A stretch of 64,000 nt of DNA from CAZWVA01 sp964636885 (GTDB taxonomy: Bacteria; Desulfobacterota_D; UBA1144; Nemesobacterales; CSP1-2). Where the stretch lies: NCBI GenBank assembly GCA_964636885.1, contig CAZWVA010000001.1:50863-114862 (forward strand). The letters run 5' to 3'. Shown here one piece after another: positions 9,064-16,755 of this stretch. The translations under genes were made by a program, and so were the position numbers. Numbering within the stretch: position 1 is the stretch's first letter; every line of letters begins with the position of its first letter. Under the pieces are notes generated by a model. That model was not told where the DNA came from. It did no database searches and saw only the letters and a list, made by a program, of their open reading frames with translations.

Positions 9064-10581
9064 CTATTCCTTTATCTCCACACCGCTTGCCTGTATAATC
9101 GTTCCCCTTGCGCGTTCAAGCCTGGCAAGGGCGATGTTATAAGCCGTAACCGCCCTTATCTCCTGCGTCCTTGCATCAACGAGGTCCCTTTGTGCCTCTA
9201 TGACGTCTCTGGTTGTTCCGATTCCCACCTTCAGCCTTTCCTCCTGATTCCTTACCACCTCTTCTGCAAGCTCTACGGAGGTTTTCGCCGCTTCTATGCT
9301 CCTTAGGCTGTTCTGGATCTCCCTTATGGCGTTCCTTACGTCGAGCGTAATGTCGTCTGTAACCTTCTTGTATGAAATGACACTCCTATCGAGGTCGGCT
9401 GAGGCTTTTACGTAGTTCCCTTTGGCCGTCCAGTTGAATATCGGTAGACTGAATACCCCTAAGACCTGCCAGGTTGGAAAATCGCCGTTGAATATGCTCC
9501 TAAAGGCGTCTGAGGCGCTGTCAAATCGATCTGAGATTGGCCGTTGGGGAATGCCATCTCCGAATATCACACGATTGGGGTTCTCACTGCCGCCAAGACC
9601 CTGAAGGTTTAGTATCCCCTGAATGGATAGACTGGGGAGCCTCTGATTTGAAAAAAAGCGCTTTTGCGTTTCCTTATTCCTTACATCGAGCTTTGCCTGC
9701 TCTATCTCCGGTCTCCTTTCAAGGGCTTCCTGAAGGACCTCGCTTTCGTTAAACGACTTAAGGACTTCCGTCGGCTTGTCGGTTAAGACGATCCGCTCCG
9801 TGAGGGGGATCACGAGTATGTTTTTGAGGTTATCCTCCAAAGCCCTAAGGGTATTTTCGGCATTGATCACATCTACCTCCCTTTTTGCTACCTCCGATTT
9901 CGCCTCTGTGACCGAGACCGGAGGGAGTACCCCTACCTCTACCTGAATCTCGTTTCTCCTTTGAAGGTCCTTTGCGAGTTCGAGTGCGGTTTTCTGGTTC
10001 TCAAGGTCTTGCCGTGCGGCTACGACGAGCCAGTAGGCCTCTTCGACGTTTAAAAGGGTATCGGAGATGGTTGTTTCAAGCTCCTTTATCGATATTTCAC
10101 TTGATCTTTTCGCTACCGTTATGGGAGTTAGGTTTACATCGAGTCCAAAGTTCCTGAGGAGTTCCTGTCCGATACTGAAGCTAAGTGTTGTAAACCAGCT
10201 GGGGCTTAGTGCCTCAACCGGGGAGTTTGTGGTTGTTCTTGTCACGGAGAAATTGAGGAGGTTATAAAACGTCCCTGTTGGGAGTGTCCCAGTTATGCCG
10301 CTTGAGGCGTTGAACCCCTTGCTCTCAATAGAGCCACTCGAGATAAATGTGCTTGTCGTGGGGTCTTTAGCGTCTATATAGTATGAGCTCAGGCTTAAGA
10401 CCGGATCGAATATCCCTTTCTGGGTCTGTATGTCCCCACGGGATATCTCGACGTTCTTTCTTACTATCTGTATGTCCCTGTTGTTCTCAAGGGCGATCCT
10501 CTTTGCGTCCTGAAGGGAGAGCATGAGGGTGTCTTGTGCTCCTATTAAGGAAAGAAACACCAAAAATATCGTTCCGGTCAT
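9064..10581 (-). CDS. TolC-family outer-membrane efflux channel
   Basis: 505-residue outer-membrane factor forming the exit duct for tripartite efflux pumps. A signal peptide (MTGTIFLVFLSLIGAQDT) is followed by two OEP repeats: LQDAKRIALENNRDIQIVRK opens the first, and the second contains LRSIEAAKTSVELAEEVV and RLKVGIGTTRDVIEAQRDL. Long coiled-coil stretches fit the periplasmic barrel. It is divergent from the MacA-like adaptor across a shared TetR operator, so it most likely serves that pump and possibly the downstream RND pump, which has no channel gene of its own. ATG at 10581 follows AGGAGG. Confidence 0.92.
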   Translation of the reverse strand: MTGTIFLVFLSLIGAQDTLMLSLQDAKRIALENNRDIQIVRKNVEISRGDIQTQKGIFDPVLSLSSYYIDAKDPTTSTFISSGSIESKGFNASSGITGTLPTGTFYNLLNFSVTRTTTNSPVEALSPSWFTTLSFSIGQELLRNFGLDVNLTPITVAKRSSEISIKELETTISDTLLNVEEAYWLVVAARQDLENQKTALELAKDLQRRNEIQVEVGVLPPVSVTEAKSEVAKREVDVINAENTLRALEDNLKNILVIPLTERIVLTDKPTEVLKSFNESEVLQEALERRPEIEQAKLDVRNKETQKRFFSNQRLPSLSIQGILNLQGLGGSENPNRVIFGDGIPQRPISDRFDSASDAFRSIFNGDFPTWQVLGVFSLPIFNWTAKGNYVKASADLDRSVISYKKVTDDITLDVRNAIREIQNSLRSIEAAKTSVELAEEVVRNQEERLKVGIGTTRDVIEAQRDLVDARTQEIRAVTAYNIALARLERARGTIIQASGVEIKE

Positions 10582-10704
10582 TTTACCTTGCCTCCTGGTA
10601 GGAGCGGGTTCTTAGATCCACGCCTTTTGGATTAGCTTTGTACCTGGTTCATTACCGTTTTTCAAGCGATTTCTTCCTTGACATAGCAGATGGCAGATGG
10701 TAAT

Positions 10705-10733
10705 TTGCTAAGTAAGTAATTACTTACTATATT
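10705..10733 (+). promoter_or_regulatory. Sigma-70 promoter of the MacA-like operon
   Basis: TTGCTA (10705-10710), a 17-bp spacer and TATATT (10728-10733). The spacer is almost exactly the TetR operator, a classic repressor-occlusion arrangement. Confidence 0.6.
10709..10726. promoter_or_regulatory. TetR-family operator O1
   Basis: Inverted repeat TAAGTAA, 4-bp centre GTAA, TTACTTA, lying between divergent TolC and MacA-like genes and inside both promoters. A near-identical 18-bp site (16 of 18 positions) stands immediately before the TetR gene at 14874-14891, which links this regulator to the whole efflux block. Confidence 0.75.
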
Positions 10734-10760
10734 ACATAACAGAGATAGGAAGAATGTCAA
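10733..10760 (-). promoter_or_regulatory. Sigma-70 promoter of the TolC gene
   Basis: On the minus strand TTGACA (10760-10755), a 16-bp spacer and TATGTA (10738-10733). The expected transcription start falls on the TetR operator at 10709-10726, so repressor binding would block it. Confidence 0.5.
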
Positions 10761-10864
10761 CCGAAGGGGTTAAGGGATAAGACCCCTGAAAAGGCTAGGT
10801 TGGCACCGGAGAATCGGGTACCTTTTTACTATTGATAGGTTTTTAACTAGACCCTTGTGGATTT

Positions 10865-12124
10865 ATGAATAAAAAGAGACTTTACGTGGGAGTCTTGGTT
10901 TTCACACTTTTACTAACCGGATTTATCTACTTAAGAAAAGGGGATAATAGGGAAAAGTACATCACTGCAAGGATTGAAAGGGGTAACATATCCGAGATCG
11001 TAACGGCTACCGGAACCCTAAGTGCCGTTACGACGGTTGAGGTTGGGAGTCAGATTACGGGAAAAATCAAGGCCCTATATGCGGACTTTAACTCCCAGGT
11101 TAAGAAGGGACAGGTTGTTGCACAGATAGAGCCGGAGCCGTTTCAGGCCAAGGTAGACAGCGCAAAGGCGGATCTTGCCGCCGCAAAGGCCGCTGTAGCG
11201 ATGAGCCGTGCGACCTTGGAAAAGGATAAGGTGAATTTGGAACAGGCAAGGAGAAACCTGAAACGCATAGAGGAGCTCTACAGAAAGGGAATCGTCTCTG
11301 AGAACGAGAGGGATTTGGCCCAGACGAACTACGATTCCGCGGTTGCACAGCTTAAGGCAGACGAGGCCTCCTACAGGAACGCCATTGCCCAGGTAGAACA
11401 AAGGAAGGCTAATCTAGAATCCGCCGAGCTGGACCTCAGCCACACAAAGATCGTCTCCCCTGTTGACGGTATCGTAATATCAAGGGATGTCAATGTGGGG
11501 CAGACTGTTTCGGCAAGCCTTCAGGCTCCCACCCTCTTCGTAATTGCTGAGAACCTGACCAAGATGCAGCTTGATGCAAGTGTTGTAGAAGCGGATATCG
11601 GAAAGGTTAGAGTTGGACAGAAGGTGAGTTTTACTGTGGATGCTTACCCGGATAGGACATTTACCGGGGAGGTTAGGCAGGTTAGAAACGCTCCCATTAC
11701 ACTTCAGAACGTGGTTACATACGACGTGATTATAGATGTTGAAAATACGGATTTAATACTTAAGCCTGGAATGACCGCCAATGTGTTTATTCTAACGGCG
11801 CAGAGGAATGACGTCCTAAAGATACCAAATGCGGCCTTTCGCTTCCGTCCGGATCTAGACGGGGAGAAGACGGATTCAGGCTACAGAACGGCAGCCGTCA
11901 ACGAAGGATCCGGGGGTCATAGGGGAGAAAGCGGTGCCTACGTGTGGGTTCTCTCTAAGGACGGCAAACCAGTTGCCGAACCTGTAAAGACGGGTATCGC
12001 GGATTGGAATTTCACAGAGCTTATCGGTGGAAACCTGAAGGAGGGGGACTGGGTAATTACCGGCGTTTCATCAAAAGAAAGCCGTTCTTCCAGCGATAGG
12101 ATACCTAGGAGAATCGGTTTTTAA
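10865..12124 (+). CDS. MacA-like periplasmic adaptor of ABC efflux pump
   Basis: 419-residue membrane-fusion protein bridging an inner-membrane ABC permease to the TolC channel. One N-terminal membrane anchor (residues about 6-22) is followed by a barrel-sandwich/lipoyl half-motif (VEVGSQITGKIKAL), a long coiled-coil hairpin (about 95-190), the second half-motif (DLSHTKIVSPVDGIVISRDV) and a beta-barrel domain. These are the MacA features, including the VGQTVSASLQAPTLFVIA segment. ATG at 10865; the ribosome-binding site is weak. It is 14 bp upstream of the permease gene. Confidence 0.9.
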   Translation: MNKKRLYVGVLVFTLLLTGFIYLRKGDNREKYITARIERGNISEIVTATGTLSAVTTVEVGSQITGKIKALYADFNSQVKKGQVVAQIEPEPFQAKVDSAKADLAAAKAAVAMSRATLEKDKVNLEQARRNLKRIEELYRKGIVSENERDLAQTNYDSAVAQLKADEASYRNAIAQVEQRKANLESAELDLSHTKIVSPVDGIVISRDVNVGQTVSASLQAPTLFVIAENLTKMQLDASVVEADIGKVRVGQKVSFTVDAYPDRTFTGEVRQVRNAPITLQNVVTYDVIIDVENTDLILKPGMTANVFILTAQRNDVLKIPNAAFRFRPDLDGEKTDSGYRTAAVNEGSGGHRGESGAYVWVLSKDGKPVAEPVKTGIADWNFTELIGGNLKEGDWVITGVSSKESRSSSDRIPRRIGF

Positions 12125-12138
12125 GGTTGGGTTGAGTC

Positions 12139-13464
12139 ATGATTACCTTAATATCCATGTCAGTTGGGCTCGCCTTTACTGAGCTTAGAAGGAACAAGAT
12201 GCGCTCATTGCTCACGATGCTCGGCGTTATCATAGGGGTTGGTGCGGTGATTACTATGGTAAGCCTTGGTCAGGGGGCGAGTAGCTCCATTCAGGATGAG
12301 ATATCTAGCCTCGGCACAAATATGATCCTCGTGCTTCCTGGAAGTACAACACAGGGAGGGGTGAGGGCCGGTTCTGGTACGGCTCAAACGCTTACCGTTG
12401 AAGATGCCAAGGCGATTGAGAAGCAAATCCCGGCCATTGGAGCGGTGACCTACTCGATACGCGACGTCTCACAGGTGATATACGGAAACCAGAACTGGAG
12501 TACGGCCATATACGGGGTTACTCCCGAATACTTGATAATTCGTAATTGGGCTCTCGATGCGGGTTCTTTTTTTACGAAGCGCGATCTAGACAGGGCGGCC
12601 AATGTGGCAGTTCTCGGAAGGACGGTCGTTAAGAACCTATTCTTTCCCGGTGACTATCCGGTAGGCAAGATAATCCGCATAAAGAATTCGCCCTTTAGGG
12701 TTATCGGGGTGTTAAGACCGAAGGGCCAGAGCGCCTTCGGGACCGATCAGGACGACGTGGTACTCATCCCATTTACAACGGCGGAGAGAAGGGTCTTTGG
12801 GGCGTTCCTTCCCGGAAGGATGGTGGGCACTGTAGGGCAATCCGGGGTTCAATTGGGGGGCCAATCCGAATCCCAGTCGTTGAATCAATCGATGAAACTT
12901 CCGGGAAGGGTAGGAAGCATACAGGTTTCCACCGTGAGCGAGGAGGCGATCCAGGTTGTCATGGAGCAGATAAGGGATATCCTCCGAACCCGTCACAAAC
13001 TCCAGCCGGGACAGGAGGACGACTTCACAATCAGGTCCTTGGAGGACATTGCCACGGCTGCAGAGGCTACAACAAGAACGCTCACTATACTCCTCCTCAG
13101 TATCGCCTCCATCTCCCTCATCGTGGGCGGTGTCGGGATTATGAACATAATGCTCGTTTCTGTTACGGAGAGAACAAAGGAGATCGGAATCAGGATGGCG
13201 GTCGGTGCAAAGAGAAAGGACATACTCCTTCAGTTCTTGATTGAAACCCTGACCCTGAGTCTGATAGGAGGGGTTATCGGTATTTTTATCGGGATCCTCA
13301 GCTCCGAGATTCTATCATTATCCGCGGGCTGGCCCACCTTGATTTCTGTAGAAGCCATTTTTCTTTCCTTTATCTTTGCGGCTATTGTGGGAGTGTTTTT
13401 TGGGTTTTATCCGGCAAACAAGGCGTCCAACCTTGACCCGATTGAGGCCCTGAGGCATGAGTGA
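12139..13464 (+). CDS. MacB-like ABC transporter permease (no ATPase domain)
   Basis: 441-residue permease with the MacB periplasmic core domain (about 15-260) and a C-terminal FtsX domain with three helices (about 300-434). Typical motifs are RRNKMRSLLTMLGVIIGVGAV at the start, RIKNSPFRVIGVL, and VGGVGIMNIMLVSVTERTKE before the helices. Unlike E. coli MacB it lacks the N-terminal nucleotide-binding domain, and no separate ATPase gene lies beside it. It must use an ATPase encoded elsewhere, or the gene has been lost. Likely exports a drug, lipopeptide or peptide, in complex with the preceding adaptor and TolC. Confidence 0.9.
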   Translation: MITLISMSVGLAFTELRRNKMRSLLTMLGVIIGVGAVITMVSLGQGASSSIQDEISSLGTNMILVLPGSTTQGGVRAGSGTAQTLTVEDAKAIEKQIPAIGAVTYSIRDVSQVIYGNQNWSTAIYGVTPEYLIIRNWALDAGSFFTKRDLDRAANVAVLGRTVVKNLFFPGDYPVGKIIRIKNSPFRVIGVLRPKGQSAFGTDQDDVVLIPFTTAERRVFGAFLPGRMVGTVGQSGVQLGGQSESQSLNQSMKLPGRVGSIQVSTVSEEAIQVVMEQIRDILRTRHKLQPGQEDDFTIRSLEDIATAAEATTRTLTILLLSIASISLIVGGVGIMNIMLVSVTERTKEIGIRMAVGAKRKDILLQFLIETLTLSLIGGVIGIFIGILSSEILSLSAGWPTLISVEAIFLSFIFAAIVGVFFGFYPANKASNLDPIEALRHE

Positions 13465-13503
13465 GTTCGGCATAATGGGGTTAATCTCAACCAGTTCCAT
13501 TCA

Positions 13504-14793
13504 ATGCGACTAAACCTGATACTCCGTGCACTGTGTTATAGGAACTACCGTCTGTTCTTTGTCGGCCAGAGCGTCTCGCTTATCGGTACCTGGATAACGC
13601 AAATAGCAATGGGCTGGCTGGTGTATAGGTTAACCGACTCTGCACTGCTACTAGGAGTGGTTGGGTTTACGGGTCAAATCCCTATATTCCTTTTAACCCC
13701 CTTTGCCGGTGTCTTGGTTGATAGATGGAACCACCGTCGTATCCTGGTTATCACTCAAACGCTTTCAATGGTGCAGTCCCTGACTTTGGCGGTTCTTACT
13801 CTGGGCGGTGTTATTACCGTTTGGCATATAGTCCTATTGAGCCTATTTCAGGGTTTAATCGATGCCTTTGATATGCCCGTGCGCCAATCCTTCATAGTGG
13901 AGATGGTGGAGAATAGAGGCGATCTCGGAAACGCCATAGCTTTAAACTCATCTATGGTAAACGGTGCCCGTCTCCTCGGGCCTTCCGTAGCCGGGGTTTT
14001 GATAGCCACCGTGGGTGAAGGGATGTGTTTTCTCATTGACGGCATTAGTTATCTCGCTGTAATCGCGGCCTTATTGTCTATGAGGATCACGGTAAAGGAA
14101 GCAAAAACCGAGAATACACATGTCCTACGTGGTTTAAGGGAGGGATTCTCCTATGCCTTTGGCTTTGCACCCATAAGGTCCATCCTGCTCCTCGTTGGTT
14201 TGGCGAGTCTCGCTGGAAGGCCGTATCTGGTTCTAATGCCGGCCTTTGCCTCAGCCGTGCTCCACGGGGGGCCTCACACCTTTGGTTTCCTTACCGGGGC
14301 TTTGTGGGGGGCGATCTATCTTGCATCGCGTAGAAGCGTTCGTGGGTTGGAAAGGGTGATAGCAATTGCTACGGGTATATTTGGTGTTGGGCTCATTACT
14401 TTCTCTTTATCACGTGTTTTTTGGCTTTCTTTTCTACTGATGCTACTTACCGGTTTTGGTATGATGTTACAGATGGCATCGAGTAACACGGTCTTACAGA
14501 CCATAGTGGACGATGATAAACGCGGGCGAGTAATGAGCCTTTACTCGATGGCCTTTAGGGGTATGGAACCCTTTGGCAATCTGTTGGCCGGGGGACTAGC
14601 CAGTAGGATAGGCGTGTCGGACACCCTACTTATAGGGGGGATCCTCTGTATCGTGGGCTCTATATTGTTTGCGAGAAGGCTCTCAGTGCTTAGAGAGATG
14701 GTTCGTCCGATCTACGTGAGAAAGGGTATCATTCCGGAGGTGACAAGTGGGATCCGGACGGCAACTGGATTAAACGCTCGACCCGAGGGTTAA
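13504..14793 (+). CDS. MFS efflux transporter (MFS_3/EntS-like)
   Basis: 429-residue major facilitator with about 12 membrane segments. It begins in the family style: LRALCYRNYRLFFVGQSVSL, then ITQIAMGWLVYRLTDSALLLG. The MFS signature loop is FAGVLVDRWNHRRILVITQT, and DAFDMPVRQSFIVEMV is the conserved stretch of the enterobactin-exporter-like subfamily. Substrate unknown. It starts with ATG 39 bp after the MacB-like permease, probably in one transcript with it. Arginine is often CGT here, unlike most neighbours. Confidence 0.88.
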   Translation: MRLNLILRALCYRNYRLFFVGQSVSLIGTWITQIAMGWLVYRLTDSALLLGVVGFTGQIPIFLLTPFAGVLVDRWNHRRILVITQTLSMVQSLTLAVLTLGGVITVWHIVLLSLFQGLIDAFDMPVRQSFIVEMVENRGDLGNAIALNSSMVNGARLLGPSVAGVLIATVGEGMCFLIDGISYLAVIAALLSMRITVKEAKTENTHVLRGLREGFSYAFGFAPIRSILLLVGLASLAGRPYLVLMPAFASAVLHGGPHTFGFLTGALWGAIYLASRRSVRGLERVIAIATGIFGVGLITFSLSRVFWLSFLLMLLTGFGMMLQMASSNTVLQTIVDDDKRGRVMSLYSMAFRGMEPFGNLLAGGLASRIGVSDTLLIGGILCIVGSILFARRLSVLREMVRPIYVRKGIIPEVTSGIRTATGLNARPEG

Positions 14794-14839
14794 GGTATGA
14801 ACGTCTGTATGGATACTTTGTCCCTCATTGTGGTCTTCT

Positions 14840-14868
14840 TTGACATCACGTTCAAAGTAGAGTAGTAT
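14840..14868 (+). promoter_or_regulatory. Sigma-70 promoter of the TetR-RND operon
   Basis: TTGACA (14840-14845), 17-bp spacer and TAGTAT (14863-14868), followed at once by the TetR operator. The predicted leader is very short, about 20 bases. Confidence 0.55.
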
Positions 14869-14873
14869 AAAAG

Positions 14874-14891
14874 TAAGTAAGTGGTTACTTA
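14874..14891. promoter_or_regulatory. TetR-family operator O2 (autoregulatory)
   Basis: TAAGTAA, 4-bp centre GTGG, TTACTTA, lying 2 bp before the TetR start codon and just downstream of its -10 element. It matches O1 at 10709-10726 in both half-sites and spacing. Confidence 0.75.
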
Positions 14892-14893
14892 AT

Positions 14894-15517
14894 ATGGTGA
14901 AGATGTCGACTGAGAAGATAAAGGTAAACGCACGGGATAGGATACTAGAGACCGCTATCAGGCTCTTTTCTGAAAGGGGGTTTAACGGTACGACCACAAA
15001 GGAGATAGCGGAGGAGGCAGGCGTAAACGAGGCCCTCATATTCCGTTATTTCTCTACTAAGAGGGAACTCTACGGCGCGATTATAGAAAGAAAGATAGAG
15101 GAGGAACCGGGGATCGAGGTTCCGATTGAAACCTATAAGGAGACAAAAGACGACTGGCTCATTTTTAAATCCATAGCCCTCAGGATGTTCGATTGTGTGG
15201 AGAAGGATCCGACTTTCATGAGGCTCCTTTATTTTAGCGCCCTAGAGGGGCACGAGCTATCCGATATGTTTTTTGATACATATGTGGAGTACATAAACAT
15301 GCTCCTTTCCGACTACATAGAGGGGCGTATATCCGAAGGGGCATTTAAGGGATTAAACCCACTTCTTGCGGCGCGCGCATTTATAGGGATGGTCGTAAAT
15401 TACATAATAGTGCAAGAGCTCTTCGGTGAGAAGAAAAAGAAACGGGTTAATAAGGAAGAGGTAACAGATACCTTTGTAGAGATCTTCCTTAATGGAATAA
15501 AAGAAAAGCAGCAGTAA
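14894..15517 (+). CDS. TetR/AcrR-family repressor of the efflux block
   Basis: 207-residue DNA-binding repressor. The TetR N-terminal domain is clear: RILETAIRLFSERGFNGTTT, then KEIAEEAGVNEALIFRYFST with the helix-turn-helix. The C-terminal ligand domain is variable and gives no ligand clue. Its own operator and the matching one between the TolC and MacA-like genes indicate control of both efflux operons. The ATG at 14894 is used; ATG at 14903 is an alternative. It lies 40 bp upstream of the RND adaptor gene, so the repressor, adaptor and RND pump are likely co-transcribed and autorepressed. Confidence 0.92.
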   Translation: MVKMSTEKIKVNARDRILETAIRLFSERGFNGTTTKEIAEEAGVNEALIFRYFSTKRELYGAIIERKIEEEPGIEVPIETYKETKDDWLIFKSIALRMFDCVEKDPTFMRLLYFSALEGHELSDMFFDTYVEYINMLLSDYIEGRISEGAFKGLNPLLAARAFIGMVVNYIIVQELFGEKKKKRVNKEEVTDTFVEIFLNGIKEKQQ

Positions 15518-15557
15518 TTCTAACACACTGCATATTACATGGGTTTCAGGAAAAACA

Positions 15558-16730
15558 ATGGATCTATACTCCCCAATTAATCGGAAAACCCGGTATATCT
15601 CCTTACGCATCGGATGTTCGATTGGCCTAGTATCTCTAATCCTGTTTTTGGCGTGCTCTAGTGGACACCCACAGCAATCGATACAACCCTCTGTACCCGT
15701 AAAGGTCACAACCGTTAGGGAGAGGGATGTGCCGGTTCAGATACATGCCATAGGGAACGTAGAGGCATACTCCACTGTATCTGTTAAAACCCAGGTCGCT
15801 GGTGAGCTCATAGGGGTCTATTTCAAGGAGGGTCAGGAGGTAAAAAAAGGAGACCTCCTATTCTTGATTGACCCGCGTCCTTTTGAGGCCGCACTCAAAC
15901 AGGCCGAGGCCAATCTGGCAAAAGACGTGGCTCAGATGAAGAAGGCAGAGGTAGATGCCCGCCGTTACACTGACCTATTTAAAAAGGGTGTCGTCTCGAG
16001 TCAGGACTATGACCAGGTTCGCACCAACTACGAGACCCTTAAGGCTATTGTCAAGGCAGATGAGGCAGCGGTAAGGAACGCTAAGCTTGAGCTTGAATAC
16101 TGCTATATACGCTCTCCCATAGACGGGCGAATCGGAAGGCTTATGGTTAACCAGGGTAATATCGTCAAGGAGAAGGAGACGGTACTTGTGGATATCAACC
16201 AGACTAAACCTATATACGTGGGTTTCTCTGTCCCGGAGCAGGAACTGCCTAGAATAAAGAGATACATGGCTCTAGAAGAATTGAGGGTGCAGGCGATTAT
16301 CCCCAGTGACAAAGACCATCCCGTCACAGGGAAACTGAGCTTTATAAACAACGAGGTGGACACAAAGACTGGAACGATACTCCTTAAGGCGGTCTTTCCT
16401 AACCAAGATGAAACGCTCTGGCCTGGGCAGTTTGTAAATGCCGTTTTGACACTCACAACGCAAAAAAACGCTCTGGTGATCCCGTCTTCGGCGGTTCAAA
16501 TGGGGCAGGAGGGGCAGTACGTTTTTGTAGTTAAGCCTGACCTTACAGTCGAATCACGTCCAGTGGTTGTAGGGGATAGCCTAGAGCAGTGGGTTGTGGT
16601 CTCAAAAGGACTCCGGCCTGGAGAGAGGGTTGTGACCGAGGGTCAGCTTTCTCTTGCCCCCGGTGCCAAGGTGGAGATTAAGAACGGGCCAGAGGGTGCA
16701 TCCAAAGAGGCTCGAAACGGTACGGGTTAG
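15558..16730 (+). CDS. RND efflux periplasmic adaptor lipoprotein
   Basis: 390-residue membrane-fusion protein for the RND pump encoded next. The N-terminus carries a lipoprotein signal with lipobox LFLAC (Cys33). The adaptor body has VSVKTQVAGELIGVYFKEGQ and GDLLFLIDPRPFEAALKQAE (first lipoyl half and hairpin start), ELEYCYIRSPIDGRIGRLMV (second half), and a beta-barrel with PIYVGFSVPEQELPRIK. This matches the AcrA/MdtA group. ATG at 15558 has a modest AGGA upstream. 25 bp separate it from the pump gene. Confidence 0.92.
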   Translation: MDLYSPINRKTRYISLRIGCSIGLVSLILFLACSSGHPQQSIQPSVPVKVTTVRERDVPVQIHAIGNVEAYSTVSVKTQVAGELIGVYFKEGQEVKKGDLLFLIDPRPFEAALKQAEANLAKDVAQMKKAEVDARRYTDLFKKGVVSSQDYDQVRTNYETLKAIVKADEAAVRNAKLELEYCYIRSPIDGRIGRLMVNQGNIVKEKETVLVDINQTKPIYVGFSVPEQELPRIKRYMALEELRVQAIIPSDKDHPVTGKLSFINNEVDTKTGTILLKAVFPNQDETLWPGQFVNAVLTLTTQKNALVIPSSAVQMGQEGQYVFVVKPDLTVESRPVVVGDSLEQWVVVSKGLRPGERVVTEGQLSLAPGAKVEIKNGPEGASKEARNGTG

Positions 16731-16755
16731 ATATGTAAGGGAGAAGATATGTCCC

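Noticed and set aside
16654..16755. In-frame extension upstream of the RND pump
   Set aside because: It lies inside the adaptor gene, has no family similarity, and the conserved start is ATG at 16756.
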